Positions 4,975-5,830 of a DNA stretch of 5,830 bases are shown piece after piece. The stretch is from Clostridiales bacterium. Its GTDB lineage: Bacteria > Bacillota > Clostridia > Christensenellales > UMGS416. The notes under the pieces are model-generated. The model saw only the letters and a list, made by a program, of their open reading frames with translations. It had not been told where the DNA came from and searched no databases. Position 1 is the first letter of the stretch, and each line of letters opens with the position of its first letter. A program made the position numbers and the translations under genes. The stretch spans positions 1 to 5,830 of the forward strand of contig JAAYXU010000187.1 of assembly GCA_012515725.1 (NCBI GenBank), read 5' to 3'.

Positions 4975-5823
4975 ATGACCGAGGATATCGTAAACTTTGC
5001 GGGGCTGTGGCGCGGGGATCTGCCCTTTCGCACCGAGATGGCCGGCGTTTCCTACTGTGACGGATCGTACCGGATCCGCCGCAAGCGCTCCCCTATATAC
5101 GTTTTCGAGTACGTGGAGCGGGGAGAGGGAAGGGTGCGGGTCGACGGTCGGGAGTTTATCGCGCGGGCAGGAGACGTGTATCTGCTGCCGCGGGGCAGCG
5201 ACCACGAGTACGCGTCCAGCCGCACGAATCCCTGGGTCAAGATGTGGGTGAACGCGTCGGGCCCGCTGCTGGACAGCCTTATACCGCTCTACGGGCTTAG
5301 TTCGGTATACCATGTGCCGGGCTACGACGCGCACATGCTGTTTGAGCGAATCCTCACGGCGGCGCGAAGCGGCGGGGACGCGCGGGACATATTCGGGCGG
5401 ATCGCCCTTCTTTGCCACGAGCTTCTTATCGGGCTGGCCGCGCGTGTGGGCCGCGGGGCGGCTGACGTTTCAGAGGAGGCCGAAGCGCTGCGCGGGTTTC
5501 TCGATCGGAGCGTAGAGTCAGATGTCAGCGTTGCCGATATGGCGGCGCGTATTTACCGCTCGCCTTCTCAGACCATCCGCCTGTTCCGGGAAACGTACGG
5601 CGTGACGCCCTACCGCTACCTGATAGAGCGGCGCATGGATGCGGCCCGCCTGATGCTGCGCGACACGAGCCTGCCCGTCAAGCAAATCGCCTACCGGCTC
5701 CGTTTTGCGGACGAGCACTATTTTTCCAACCAGTTCCGGCTGCGCGCGGGCGTTACGCCCACCGCGTACCGGGCGGGGGAGCGGCGCGGCGCAGGCCGCG
5801 AAGCGGGGAAGGGTAAGGTATAA
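4975..5823 (+). CDS. AraC-family transcriptional regulator with N-terminal cupin domain
   Basis: This 282-residue protein has the usual AraC/XylS layout. Seen: an N-terminal cupin-like sensor (about 25-115) with PIYVFEYVERGEGRVRVDG, a RAGDVYLLPRGSDHEY turn at 64-79 and a MWVNASGPLLD strand; a helical linker; and a C-terminal DNA-binding domain with two helix-turn-helix motifs, the first near 184-206 (VADMAARIYRSPSQTIRLFRE) and the second near 234-256, ending in FRLRAGVTPTAYR. The YGVTPYRYLIERRMDAARLML hinge helix between them is typical. In the second motif Arg243 stands where most members have Gly (usual GF/GY; here RF). The basic tail (268-281) is poorly conserved in style. I place the start at ATG 4975 because GAGG at 4962-4965 lies 9 nt before it; an in-frame GTG at 4960 overlaps that site and has no SD of its own. 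Divergence from the GH2 gene suggests it senses a sugar and activates that gene; the ligand is unknown. Confidence 0.93.
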   Translation: MTEDIVNFAGLWRGDLPFRTEMAGVSYCDGSYRIRRKRSPIYVFEYVERGEGRVRVDGREFIARAGDVYLLPRGSDHEYASSRTNPWVKMWVNASGPLLDSLIPLYGLSSVYHVPGYDAHMLFERILTAARSGGDARDIFGRIALLCHELLIGLAARVGRGAADVSEEAEALRGFLDRSVESDVSVADMAARIYRSPSQTIRLFRETYGVTPYRYLIERRMDAARLMLRDTSLPVKQIAYRLRFADEHYFSNQFRLRAGVTPTAYRAGERRGAGREAGKGKV

Positions 5824-5830
5824 ATAAAAG

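Noticed and set aside
4921..5418. 165-codon minus-strand open frame overlapping the divergent promoter and AraC gene
   Set aside because: Shadow of the AraC-family frame; no motif and no separate promoter or ribosome site supports it.
1..5830. CRISPR array, tRNA, insertion sequence, phage or defence genes
   Set aside because: No spaced repeats, cloverleaf, transposase-like frame, terminal inverted repeats or defence-protein motifs were found on reading; nearly all sequence is explained by five genes and their short control regions.

Overview
This 5.8 kb window is a GC-rich bacterial chromosome segment with an ordinary, compact gene layout. It holds four complete genes and the 3' end of a fifth, with two rho-independent terminators and three visible promoter or leader regions. 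GC-rich coding sequence, regular use of ATA for isoleucine, strong AGGAGG-type ribosome binding sites, and a COG2509-type FAD dehydrogenase beside a cytoplasmic GH2 glycosidase and an AraC regulator suggest a gut-type Bacillota of class Clostridia. Christensenellales or Oscillospirales would fit, but this is inference from style and cannot be proven from the window.

Layout from left to right. Bases 1-166 (+) are the last 54 codons of a hydroxypyruvate-isomerase-like TIM-barrel sugar isomerase. It converges with purA across a short hairpin (about 200-238) that can end transcription in both directions. Bases 249-1535 (-) encode adenylosuccinate synthetase, and 1569-2984 (-) encode a COG2509 FAD-dependent dehydrogenase of unknown substrate. 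These two are 33 bp apart and look like one operon, read leftwards from a near-consensus sigma-A promoter (TTGACA, 17 bp, TATTAT) at 3044-3072. Just upstream of that promoter lies the terminator (3080-3109) of the next gene, a three-domain GH2 glycoside hydrolase at 3130-4869 (-). A roughly 105 bp AT-rich divergent region separates it from an AraC-family regulator at 4975-5823 (+).

Functionally there are two units. FAD dehydrogenase plus purA is a housekeeping-type unit linking an uncharacterised flavoenzyme with AMP synthesis. The AraC regulator plus divergent GH2 is a typical sugar-responsive pair, in which the regulator probably senses a glycoside-derived sugar and controls the hydrolase. 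The intergenic region holds a symmetric pair of overlapping -10 boxes and short direct repeats that are the best operator candidates.

I see no mobile element, CRISPR array, tRNA, rRNA, defence system or clearly new system. The points worth a second look are the divergent promoter architecture, the conserved-looking four-cysteine cluster in the FAD enzyme, the FAD-purA pairing, the lysine-to-arginine changes in the PurA GTP site, and the open substrate of the GH2 enzyme.
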